A stretch of 13,378 nucleotides of DNA from NCBI GenBank assembly GCA_030670165.1, contig DAOVCF010000030.1:1-13378 (forward strand), given 5' to 3'. Source of the stretch: Candidatus Stahliibacteriota bacterium (GTDB lineage: Bacteria; Hydrothermota; Tepidihabitantia; B3-TA06). The notes beneath the pieces are model-generated. The model ran no database searches and had not been told where the DNA came from. It saw only the letters and a list, made by a program, of their open reading frames with translations. The translations under genes were made by a program, and so were the position numbers. Shown here piece by piece: positions 1 to 6,003 of this stretch. Every line of letters starts with the position of its first letter. Position 1 is the first letter of the stretch.

Positions 1-1552
1 TGCCGGGGTAAAGTTCAACGGACGACGCAGTGACATCCATGCCGCGCTCGGCTCACTGGACACTAAAGGGGCCGATGCTATCCTGCTGGTGAGCGACGGG
101 CGGCACAACGGCCCGGATGAACTTGAGGGTAAGCTTTTGCCAATGCCTCTCCACGCACTCGCAATCGGAGCAAAAAACCTCCCTGATATAGGCATAGAAG
201 AACTCCAGATGCTTGACTCCACACAACTGCGTGTCAGATTGAGATCAAATCTTGAAGCCGAAACCATTAGTCGGTTAGATTTCTATAGGGATGGTAATAA
301 AGTTGCGGGACGTGAAGTAAAAATCGCAGCGGATGGGTTGACCGAACTAACCGTTCCGATCCCCCAAGACGGCTCGAAAACAGCCTGGCGAGTGAAACTC
401 GACAGCTTGCCCTTGGAAGACAGACTGGACAACAACACCCTTGTTTTTCGAGCGCCCCAGAAATCAAGACAACTGGAGGTGCTCTTCATCGCAGGAACGA
501 TCTCACAGGAAACGGAGTTGATCCTTGCGGCACTGCGTAACCTGCCTGGGATAAGGCTCTCCACGCACGTCGAGGTCGCGCCGGGTAGGATCGTTGGGAG
601 TGCGACAAAACAACCGGACGTGCTGGTCGTTGGTCCGATGCGAACCGACCTATCGAAAAGAACCCAGGAACTGGTAAGGGATGCCGTAAAGGAAGCCGTG
701 CCTGTTATGCTCATCTCTGTGGCCGAGCGTCCCCCATCCGGCTTAATGAACCTCTTTCCTCTCAAAGCAACGAGGCGTCGGTTCGATCCCACCCCCCCCT
801 GGCAATACTCGCCACTTGCAGAGCTTCTCATGGCCGGATGGCATCCTGAAACAGGAGGTGCAGAGAATCCATCGCAGGCCATGTGTGTGGCAAAGCCCGG
901 CGCCCAAACCCTGGTAGGCAAAGACGGGGCCGCATTTATAGCCGGAGCCAACGAGCCGGTCAGAACGATCGGGGTCGAGCTGCCTGATCTCGTTTCAGCC
1001 ATCCGGCGGGATCGGGAAGGTTTTAGCTCTTTTATCCGAACCGCACTGGCCTACCTTGTAGAAGGTGAGGGATTCCCTTTCAGGTTCGGGGTGGAGGAAT
1101 CAACCGATGCCTCATTAAGGCTTGCACTCTTTTCTGAAGTGGAGGTGACCGGGGGCGGAATCCAAGCCTGGCTGATGCCGGACTCGCATGCGCTGAACGT
1201 CATCCCATTGAGTACCAACTCGTTTCGTCTTTCTGGAACGCCACCCGCCGGAGCCTATCGCCTTGGTATATCATGGAACAATCAAAGATTCGCCCCACGG
1301 GGTGGAATCGAAATAACCCCGGCTCCTCCCGAACAGCCCTCGCGGGGAGCCAACTATGAGCTGCTCGCGCATCTGGCATGGCAAAACTCAGGAGAACTCG
1401 TTACGATTACAGAATTGGAAGAACTCGTTGAATCCATCCCACGCAGAAAGACCTTTAATTTCAAACCACTACAGAACCCGTTGCTCGTGATCCTGGTGGT
1501 GGCCCTTTCCCTGGTGGAGATATGGCACAGAAGAAAGACAGGCTTGCCCTGA
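1..1552 (+). CDS. Membrane-anchored VWA-domain protein with a GATase1-like region (5' end outside window)
   Basis: The frame is open from base 2, so the start lies upstream and 516 residues are visible. The first residues carry the end of a von Willebrand A domain: a segment with RRSDIHAAL, then the hydrophobic strand ILLVSDG followed by RHN, typical of the late VWA metal-site region. After a beta-rich stretch, residues about 155-240 (LEVLFIAG, then PDVLVVGP and VPVMLIS) look like the Rossmann-type, class I glutamine-amidotransferase-like fold often joined to VWA in large membrane proteins; I see no catalytic Cys-His-Glu set. One hydrophobic helix lies near residues 492-508, followed by HRRK, so the C-terminus probably sits on the inside. 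A GTG at 89 could be called as a start, but it falls inside the VWA strand and would cut the domain. The next gene overlaps this one by 31 nt. VWA proteins of this type often sit in MoxR/BatA-like operons, but nothing here confirms a partner or function. Confidence 0.85.
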   Translation, partial: AGVKFNGRRSDIHAALGSLDTKGADAILLVSDGRHNGPDELEGKLLPMPLHALAIGAKNLPDIGIEELQMLDSTQLRVRLRSNLEAETISRLDFYRDGNKVAGREVKIAADGLTELTVPIPQDGSKTAWRVKLDSLPLEDRLDNNTLVFRAPQKSRQLEVLFIAGTISQETELILAALRNLPGIRLSTHVEVAPGRIVGSATKQPDVLVVGPMRTDLSKRTQELVRDAVKEAVPVMLISVAERPPSGLMNLFPLKATRRRFDPTPPWQYSPLAELLMAGWHPETGGAENPSQAMCVAKPGAQTLVGKDGAAFIAGANEPVRTIGVELPDLVSAIRRDREGFSSFIRTALAYLVEGEGFPFRFGVEESTDASLRLALFSEVEVTGGGIQAWLMPDSHALNVIPLSTNSFRLSGTPPAGAYRLGISWNNQRFAPRGGIEITPAPPEQPSRGANYELLAHLAWQNSGELVTITELEELVESIPRRKTFNFKPLQNPLLVILVVALSLVEIWHRRKTGLP

Positions 1553-2190
1553 TCGGGACTCTTATCTTTGCAGTTTTGGCATTAGGTGGCGGATTGGGAG
1601 AATATATGGGGCAGGAACTAAGCCAGCAGGGGCTGGGTGGGCGTTTGGTGGTGTTTCTTCTTTCCATGATGCCCATCTCCGAGCTGCGCGGAGCCGTACC
1701 ACTGGGTATACACGGCTTCGGTCTTCCCTGGCTTGAAGTCTCGCTTATAGCGCTTGCAGGAAACATCCTGCCTGTGATCCCCATCCTCTTTCTTTTTGAC
1801 GCCGTAATGCGCCTCCTCGGTCGCCTCAAGATATTCCGCCGTTTCTTCGACTGGCTCATTGCTCACGCCCAAAGGAAAGGGGGACTCATCGAACGCTACG
1901 AGTATCTGGGGTTGTTCCTGTTCGTAGCGATACCTTTACCTATAACCGGCGCATGGACCGGCGCTCTTATCGCGTCTGTTCTGAGGATGCCGCCCTGGCG
2001 CTCTTTCCTTACGATCTGTGTGGGGGTGCTCACGGCGGACGTTATCGTAACTTCCTTTTCCCTGTTAGGGTGGTGGGGGCTGGCAGCGGCTGTAATCGTA
2101 CTGCCTGTGCTGTGGTTTTTCTCACGTTGGTTGGAGACTAAAGGGAAGAAAAAAACCGGAGCCGACGAGACTCGAACTCGCGACCTCTAG
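1522..2190 (+). CDS. COG2426 / small multidrug export family integral membrane protein
   Basis: This 222-aa polytopic membrane protein belongs to the 'putative small multi-drug export' family (PF06695/COG2426), whose transport role is not firmly established. The two family signatures are present: PISELRGAVPLG at residues 51-62 and PLPITGAWTGALIA at 138-151, in the two half-repeats. Further hydrophobic segments lie near 9-25, 67-95, 128-152, 161-180 and 182-200. The start at 1522 overlaps the VWA gene by 31 nt and has GGTGGAG only 2 nt before the ATG. An in-frame ATG at 1606 has GGGAG at a better spacing and would give 194 aa without the first hydrophobic helix, so the start is uncertain. The last ten residues (GADETRTRDL) are translated from the antisense strand of tRNA-Asp, which suggests the natural end was near the KGKKK stretch. 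The gene is probably cotranscribed with the VWA gene. Confidence 0.88.
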   Translation: MAQKKDRLALIGTLIFAVLALGGGLGEYMGQELSQQGLGGRLVVFLLSMMPISELRGAVPLGIHGFGLPWLEVSLIALAGNILPVIPILFLFDAVMRLLGRLKIFRRFFDWLIAHAQRKGGLIERYEYLGLFLFVAIPLPITGAWTGALIASVLRMPPWRSFLTICVGVLTADVIVTSFSLLGWWGLAAAVIVLPVLWFFSRWLETKGKKKTGADETRTRDL

Positions 2191-2231
2191 CGTGACAGGC
2201 TAGCGTTCTAACCAAACTGAACTACGGCTCC
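2157..2231 (-). tRNA. trnD: tRNA-Asp (anticodon GTC)
   Basis: On the - strand the 75-nt sequence folds as a complete cloverleaf. The acceptor stem is GGAGCCG/CGGCTCC (7 bp). The D-arm is GTTC/GAAC. The anticodon stem is CTAGC/GCTAG with loop CTGTCAC, so the anticodon is GTC. The variable loop is 5 nt. The T-arm is GCGAG/CTCGT (one G-U pair) with loop TTCGAGT. The base after the acceptor stem is G, the discriminator expected for tRNA-Asp. No CCA is encoded. A consensus promoter lies immediately upstream. The 3' half overlaps, in antisense, the last 34 nt of the + strand membrane-protein gene. Confidence 0.97.
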
Positions 2232-2241
2232 CTGAGATTGG

Positions 2242-2269
2242 ATTATATTTAAAGCGAGGCCCGTGTCAA
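2242..2269 (-). promoter_or_regulatory. Sigma-70-type promoter of tRNA-Asp
   Basis: On the - strand a perfect -35 box TTGACA (2269-2264) is followed by a 16-nt spacer and a perfect -10 box TATAAT (2247-2242). Ten bases separate the -10 box from the mature tRNA 5' end at 2231, so transcription should begin about 3-5 nt before the tRNA. The -35 box lies within an inverted repeat, described separately. Confidence 0.85.
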
Positions 2270-2281
2270 CCACACGGGCCT
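2257..2281. terminator. Perfect 10-bp inverted repeat, possible bidirectional terminator
   Basis: AGGCCCGTGT (2257-2266), a 5-nt loop CAACC and ACACGGGCCT (2272-2281) form a perfect GC-rich hairpin. It lies between two convergent transcription units: 67 nt after the + strand stop at 2190 and 33 nt after the - strand stop at 2314. The tract after the stem is only TTTCAACTTT on the + strand and CGCTTTAAAT on the - strand, so it is not a textbook intrinsic terminator. It also covers the -35 box of the tRNA-Asp promoter, so it may instead, or also, be a regulatory palindrome. Confidence 0.55.
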
Positions 2282-2313
2282 TTCAACTTTCCTCGTCTAA
2301 CGTTACTCTTTCC

Positions 2314-3138
2314 CTATTGGAAAATAAACTCTACACGCGCGTACTCTGGGTTCTCCACAACGGCAATCTCAGTGTGGTAAAGACGCTCGCTAAGATAACG
2401 CTGTGCGATATCAGCTATATAGCTATCCGAAGCGGTTATTCTGATCCGGGAGAAACCCTTCTCTTTAAAGCGGTTGAGAACGTACTGATAATAGCAAGTG
2501 ATCTTTTCAGAGACAATCGGATCGTAGGTTGCAATCTCTGATTCCTTCACCGCAACTACGCTATCGTAAGCAATCCCATTCAGATCGATAGGCCGGCCGA
2601 TCTTGCGCATGCGGGAACCGTCTTTCATGGTCAGGATTATAATGTAGGAATAGACATCGCCTACACGCATCACCTCGGTGAGTTCGTCACCGCGCCCATC
2701 CCAGCTAATGGAAGCCGGCAGGGAGCCTTTACCTTGAAGGGTGCGAAAGGTACTACCTCTTGCATCCAGTATCTGCACTTCCCATTCGCCCACACCACGC
2801 TCCTGGTAGGGAGCCGTTTCTACACTCAAAACCTCGTGGTCAAGATTGTAGAACCTGGAAATCTGAACCGGGATACGCAAAAGATAGGGATCGGCCATGA
2901 AGGTGCTTCGACCAACCGCCATCTCCACCTGGGTGATAAGATTTGGGTCAAGGATGAACCTGTTGGCACCCAGGAGAATCCCTATAGGCTGGTAAGGATC
3001 TATCTCGTAGTAGAACGCCTTCGGCTTACTCTCGATGATTGCTTTCCCTGTTACAACCCTTTCCCCTAGCTGCTGGCCTAAGAGAGTTACCGGAATAACA
3101 ACTAACGTCGTCAAGAGAACAAACAGTATCTTCCTCAA
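2314..3138 (-). CDS. Exported protein with FlgD-like Ig region and possible diverged OmpA-like C-terminus
   Basis: This 274-aa protein is encoded by the last gene of the exbB operon. The start is a TTG at 3138, supported by AGGAGG six bases upstream; that Shine-Dalgarno overlaps the tonB stop codon, and the gap to tonB is 10 nt. Residues 1-21 form a signal peptide (MRK, then a hydrophobic run). Residues about 118-187 resemble the FlgD Ig-like fold: WEVQILDARG, then SISWDGRG, then a V..GDVYSYIIILT strand, then DGS. The last 70 residues (FKEKGFSRIRITASDSY, then YLSERL, ending VEFIF) have the spacing and LSER element of OmpA-like peptidoglycan-binding domains but lack a clear GHTD motif, so that assignment is weak. 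A periplasmic or outer-membrane-associated partner of the TonB complex is the likely role, inferred from the operon. Its Ig region resembles that of the truncated gene at the right edge. Confidence 0.8.
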   Translation of the reverse strand: MRKILFVLLTTLVVIPVTLLGQQLGERVVTGKAIIESKPKAFYYEIDPYQPIGILLGANRFILDPNLITQVEMAVGRSTFMADPYLLRIPVQISRFYNLDHEVLSVETAPYQERGVGEWEVQILDARGSTFRTLQGKGSLPASISWDGRGDELTEVMRVGDVYSYIIILTMKDGSRMRKIGRPIDLNGIAYDSVVAVKESEIATYDPIVSEKITCYYQYVLNRFKEKGFSRIRITASDSYIADIAQRYLSERLYHTEIAVVENPEYARVEFIFQ

Positions 3139-3148
3139 AGCGAACCTC

Positions 3149-4105
3149 CTAAGTCAAGATGAACCTGAAGGTAATGGTAGCGTTTCGTTTGCCAATACCA
3201 TCGGCGGGCTTGAACTTCCAGCGAGCCAGGGCTAACTTAACAGCAGAATCCCAGTTCGGATAGCCGGTGCTCTGGGCCACGATCATAGTGGAAAGCACAT
3301 TCCCTGCGGCATCGGCTGCGAAGCGGATAGTAACCGTGACATTGGTCAGACCCTTCTGCCTTGCCCAGGGCGGATACGCAGGGAAGGGGCTGGTTACAAT
3401 ATCTGAAGGCGACAGGTCGCCCGAGAGAGAAAAGGTCGACTTCTTAGCGCCTCCATCAGTAACGGCCTGTTTAGCCGCGCCATCACCACCGGCTTTCTCA
3501 AACTTAGGTTTCTCCACCTGAGAGCCGATCTGTGTGGCTTTACTGTCCAATTCGATTGAACTGCCAACGCCAGACGCGATTTGATCGAAGGGATTCTGGG
3601 CACCAGTGCCGCCGACACTACGTGAGATGTCGATCGGAGCCTGGGCCAATATCTCCTCCGTCGAAAGCCGCGCATTGGGACCGATTCTGATAACATCACC
3701 GGTTAAGCTGGCCTGGCCCTTATCCAGGGAGAACTCATCAACCTCCATCTGGGACTGGAAAGAAACCTTGCCCTTTGAGAGATCGATGGGTGCAGTCTCG
3801 TCTGCTGTGCCACCCGGCATGAACTGTTCCTGCTGAACAAGCTGCTGGGCTTTAGGGGGTAAAGTGGGATCGTAGACCACATCTATATTCTGACCTAGAT
3901 ATTCACTTACTCTGCGTCCCCTCAAATCCAACGAGAGGAAGAAAATCAACCCATGCAGGGCCACTGAAACGGCAAGCCCGACCCACAGGCGTTTGTTTGC
4001 AAAAATCTCACCAAGACCGCGAGCCGTGTTAGAGATGGCCAGCCACCACGCATGCAACCAATCCCTGGGATGCGGGCTGATCTCTAATCCCATAAAACTA
4101 GCCAT
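3149..4105 (-). CDS. tonB: TonB-family energy transducer
   Basis: This 318-aa protein would carry energy from the ExbB/ExbD motor to an outer-membrane or periplasmic target. After an unusually long cytoplasmic segment of about 39 residues rich in Trp, a single membrane helix spans about 40-58 and contains SVALHG (S47, H51). This matches the SxxxH motif of E. coli TonB that engages the proton channel. The periplasmic linker (60-235) is rich in Gly, Ser, Gln and acidic residues and lacks the Pro-Lys/Pro-Glu repeats of classical TonB. Residues 238-318 are a TonB C-terminal domain: FPAYPPWARQKG, then VTVTIRFAADAAGNV, then a W.FKP element and a closing beta strand. AAGGAG lies 7 nt before the ATG, and 15 nt separate it from exbD2. 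The final target is not visible in the window. Confidence 0.92.
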   Translation of the reverse strand: MASFMGLEISPHPRDWLHAWWLAISNTARGLGEIFANKRLWVGLAVSVALHGLIFFLSLDLRGRRVSEYLGQNIDVVYDPTLPPKAQQLVQQEQFMPGGTADETAPIDLSKGKVSFQSQMEVDEFSLDKGQASLTGDVIRIGPNARLSTEEILAQAPIDISRSVGGTGAQNPFDQIASGVGSSIELDSKATQIGSQVEKPKFEKAGGDGAAKQAVTDGGAKKSTFSLSGDLSPSDIVTSPFPAYPPWARQKGLTNVTVTIRFAADAAGNVLSTMIVAQSTGYPNWDSAVKLALARWKFKPADGIGKRNATITFRFILT

Positions 4106-4120
4106 TTTTCATCTCCTTCA

Positions 4121-4570
4121 TTAGCCACTGGTGGCTTCTTCTTTCTTGACAATGCGCTTAGTAGATAGCGCTATGCGCTGCGCTCCCGCATCTTTAACCA
4201 TCGTTAAAAGATCCATAACCCATTGGGAAGGTGCACTCTTATCAGCACGAATGACAACCAGATAGAAGGGGTCCTCGTTCATCTTCTGCTGAATCCGCCG
4301 CTCGATAGAAGGTAGGGGCATAAGCGAATCGTTAAGATAGAGCTTACGATCCTCAGGATTATCCATAGTACCTACGAGGGCTATCGTCAGGTTATCCTCT
4401 GTCTTTCGTTCCATCGTGTTAGCTCTGGGCACCTCTACAGGAGTCTCTTCATGCGTAAGCAGTTGCGTCGCGGTCATCATCATCATCAGAACGATAATCA
4501 AGGCCACAGCAGCCATAGGCATGATAGCCTTCTGGACGTCAAGCTCACGCTTTGCCTTATGCTCAGCCAT
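4121..4570 (-). CDS. exbD: ExbD/TolR-family protein lacking the membrane aspartate (second ExbD)
   Basis: This 149-aa protein has a short cytoplasmic tail, one membrane helix (about 16-38) and a periplasmic ExbD/TolR domain with YLVVIRADKSAPS followed by a VKDAG..RIALST ending. Aligned to the family motif P-F-I-D-V at the start of the helix, this protein reads P-M-A-A-V: the proton-carrying aspartate (Asp25 of E. coli ExbD) is replaced by Ala21. The helix then runs through five methionines. Its ATG shares one base with the exbD1 stop codon (TAATG), and AAGGTGG lies 6 nt upstream, so translation is likely coupled to exbD1. Paired exbD genes are known in other bacteria, for example Xanthomonas and Flavobacterium. 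This copy probably acts as a structural partner in an ExbD1-ExbD2 heterodimer; that is inferred. Confidence 0.88.
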   Translation of the reverse strand: MAEHKAKRELDVQKAIMPMAAVALIIVLMMMMTATQLLTHEETPVEVPRANTMERKTEDNLTIALVGTMDNPEDRKLYLNDSLMPLPSIERRIQQKMNEDPFYLVVIRADKSAPSQWVMDLLTMVKDAGAQRIALSTKRIVKKEEATSG

Positions 4571-5004
4571 TACGACCCACCTTCTTCTAAAGGCTTACCT
4601 CGCAGGAGTGCCAGTTTAACCGCCTTCTTCTCCTTTGCCAGATCGAGGATCTCTACCACGTCGCCGTGGCTAACCCCACCGTCAGCACGTACCACTACCA
4701 TCTTATCAACGCTGCGCTGGAGCAGAAGCTCAATCAGTGGGCCTATCCGTTCTTTCTCGATAGGCTCCTCGTTCAAAAGATAGGTGCCGTCGGCCCTAAG
4801 GTAGATGGCAACCTTGAACTCATCGCTTTGGTCGGTTGCTCCTCCGGAAATTACGCCTGGGGCCTTCACAAAGATTCCGCTCTCCAGAAGCGCAGGAAGG
4901 GTAACGATGAAGAAGATAACGAGGCTCAGGGCAATATCAACCAAAGAGGTGATCTGAGCCTCTCCGGATCGATGCGCTTTCCTGCTAGGCTTGCGGATTC
5001 TCAT
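4570..5004 (-). CDS. exbD: ExbD/TolR-family proton-motor subunit (first ExbD)
   Basis: This 144-aa inner-membrane protein has a basic cytoplasmic tail, a membrane helix at about 20-40 starting TSLVDIALSLV with the conserved proton-carrying aspartate at residue 23, and a periplasmic domain containing KMVVVRADGGVSHGDVVEIL and a KLALLRGKP ending, typical of the family. The frame is open further upstream, and a start at 5067 is possible on paper. That would add 21 Ser/Cys-rich residues that are only the exbB sequence read in another frame. The ATG at 5004 has AAAGGTGG at proper spacing and gives normal family length. It overlaps exbB by 20 nt and touches exbD2 by one base, so the three are almost certainly coexpressed. 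Confidence 0.93.
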   Translation of the reverse strand: MRIRKPSRKAHRSGEAQITSLVDIALSLVIFFIVTLPALLESGIFVKAPGVISGGATDQSDEFKVAIYLRADGTYLLNEEPIEKERIGPLIELLLQRSVDKMVVVRADGGVSHGDVVEILDLAKEKKAVKLALLRGKPLEEGGS

Positions 5005-5626
5005 AGGAACCACCTTTGGACATCGAGATGAGCTTGAGGAGCTGACGCATGAAGGACTCCATCTCATCCGTCAAATCGGTGGACTTCTTGGCAAAGTAGT
5101 TGTAGGCGAAGATGGTCGGCACGGCAACTATCAATCCGAAAGCGGTAGTGTAAAGGGCTTCCTGAACACCTTTCGCAACCACGGCAGGGCCGCCCGAACC
5201 AGACGTAGCGATGTTAGCGAATGCGTTGATAAGACCAAGAACTGTGCCCAAAAGTCCTAGAAGCGGCGCCACGTTGCCTATGGTATTGAGACCACCAAAG
5301 AAACGTTCCATCCTGGTCCGTTGCTCGAGGATCTCGCTTTCCATGAGCTCAACGATCATCTCGTCGGGGAGATTGTAGTTCTCGAAAGCAACACGAACAA
5401 TGTGAGCGAAAGGAACATCGTAGTTCTTTACCAGGGCAAGCACCTCGGGGATACCACCTGTTGCAAACGTCTCCTTAACCTTCTCGAAGAACCTCGCGGC
5501 CTTGACACGTCGTTTGCCGAAGTAAATAAACCGTTCCACGATCAATGCGATCGCGATAACTGAAACCACGAGAATCACTGTCATAACCCAACTGAATTTC
5601 GGATTGACCAGCTGGAGTAACTTCAT
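4985..5626 (-). CDS. exbB: ExbB/TolQ/MotA-family proton channel subunit
   Basis: This 213-aa inner-membrane channel protein forms the proton path with ExbD. A first membrane helix lies at about 13-35 (VMTVILVVSVIAIALIV). The MotA/TolQ/ExbB domain occupies about 85-195. The second helix contains NTIGNVAPLLGLLGTVLG (Thr128, aligned with E. coli ExbB Thr148). The third contains EALYTTAFGLIVAVP (Glu156 and Thr161, aligned with Glu176 and Thr181). All channel-lining residues are therefore kept, and length is normal for the family. The ATG has a near-perfect AAAGGAGGT about 4 nt upstream and a consensus promoter just before it, making exbB the first gene of the operon exbB-exbD1-exbD2-tonB-274-aa protein. 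Confidence 0.96.
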   Translation of the reverse strand: MKLLQLVNPKFSWVMTVILVVSVIAIALIVERFIYFGKRRVKAARFFEKVKETFATGGIPEVLALVKNYDVPFAHIVRVAFENYNLPDEMIVELMESEILEQRTRMERFFGGLNTIGNVAPLLGLLGTVLGLINAFANIATSGSGGPAVVAKGVQEALYTTAFGLIVAVPTIFAYNYFAKKSTDLTDEMESFMRQLLKLISMSKGGSYENPQA

Positions 5627-5655
5627 CGTACCTCCTTTAACAATGCTTTGACCAA

Positions 5656-5684
5656 AGTATAGTCCATTTTTCCCTTCTTGTCAA
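5656..5684 (-). promoter_or_regulatory. Promoter of the exbB operon
   Basis: On the - strand a perfect TTGACA (5684-5679), a 17-nt spacer and TATACT (5661-5656) form a near-ideal sigma-70 promoter. Transcription would begin near 5649, leaving a short leader of roughly 23 nt with the Shine-Dalgarno of exbB. Confidence 0.85.
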
Positions 5685-5690
5685 GTCTTT

Positions 5691-5705
5691 ATCCCCTAAT
5701 GGGAT
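5691..5705. promoter_or_regulatory. Small inverted repeat just upstream of the exbB -35 box
   Basis: ATCCC and GGGAT flank a 5-nt centre (CTAAT) and sit 6 bp upstream of the -35 box. The position fits an activator or operator half-site pair, but five base pairs can arise by chance and I recognise no known regulator site. Confidence 0.25.
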
Positions 5706-5878
5706 ACATCCTTGAAATCACCACTTTTTCTCATCTATAAGACGTTCGAGCTCGCCTTTACGTTTACGGAAAGAAAACAAGTCGCCTAACTTCCAAGACG
5801 CGCAATTCCAGCCACTTACCACCTGCCGCCCGACTCTTAAACAAAAACCGCGGCACTCCTCTGAGGCTTAAACGTATT

Positions 5879-5906
5879 ATTATAATAAAATTTGAACAAA
5901 GGTCAA
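5879..5906 (-). promoter_or_regulatory. Second promoter-like element upstream of exbB
   Basis: On the - strand TTGACC (5906-5901), a 16-nt AT-rich spacer and a perfect TATAAT (5884-5879) form a strong candidate sigma-70 promoter. It would start a transcript about 245 nt before exbB that has no obvious product of its own: a long leader, a small RNA or a very short protein are possible. The surrounding AT-rich sequence raises the chance of an accidental TATAAT. Confidence 0.55.
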
Positions 5907-5923
5907 TCGGAAAGATACCCTGG

Positions 5924-5949
5924 GCAAAAAGCTCAGTCATAAAACTGAA
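5924..5949 (-). terminator. Weak intrinsic terminator after the 831-aa TPR gene
   Basis: On the - strand TTCAGT, a 6-nt loop and ACTGAG (5 Watson-Crick pairs plus one T-G) are followed by CTTTTT. It starts 55 nt after the stop codon at 6004. The stem is short and A/T-rich, so termination may be partial. Confidence 0.45.
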
Positions 5950-6003
5950 GGCCAGGATATCTCCGAAAGATGGAAATCCGTACTTCGAAGACGTCGAACC
6001 CCT

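Larger units (their letters stand above)
5627..6003. other. 377-nt intergenic region between the 831-aa TPR gene and exbB
   Basis: No convincing gene. Reading on the - strand it holds a weak terminator after the TPR gene (5924-5949), a promoter-like pair (5879-5906), and the exbB promoter (5656-5684). Two open frames are present. One is a - strand frame of 34 codons from GTG at 5822 to TGA at 5718, ending in a charged stretch with ELERLIDEKKW. The other is a + strand frame open for 88 codons from 5741 to the TAG at 6005-6007, with no ATG, GTG or TTG. Neither has a good ribosome-binding site. They may be chance, relics, or a leader. Confidence 0.6.

Noticed and set aside
283..1002. A - strand open frame of 239 codons opposite the VWA gene
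   Set aside because: Its translation is Ser/Thr/Arg-rich without domain character, while the + strand frame encodes VWA and GATase1-like segments.
2263..2541. A + strand open frame of about 92 codons starting at a GTG
   Set aside because: It starts inside the inverted repeat, lies antisense to the 274-aa gene, has no ribosome site and no recognisable protein features.
5005..5067. A longer exbD1 starting at 5067
   Set aside because: The extra 21 residues are exbB sequence read in another frame (Ser/Cys-rich). The ATG at 5004 has a ribosome site and gives normal ExbD length.
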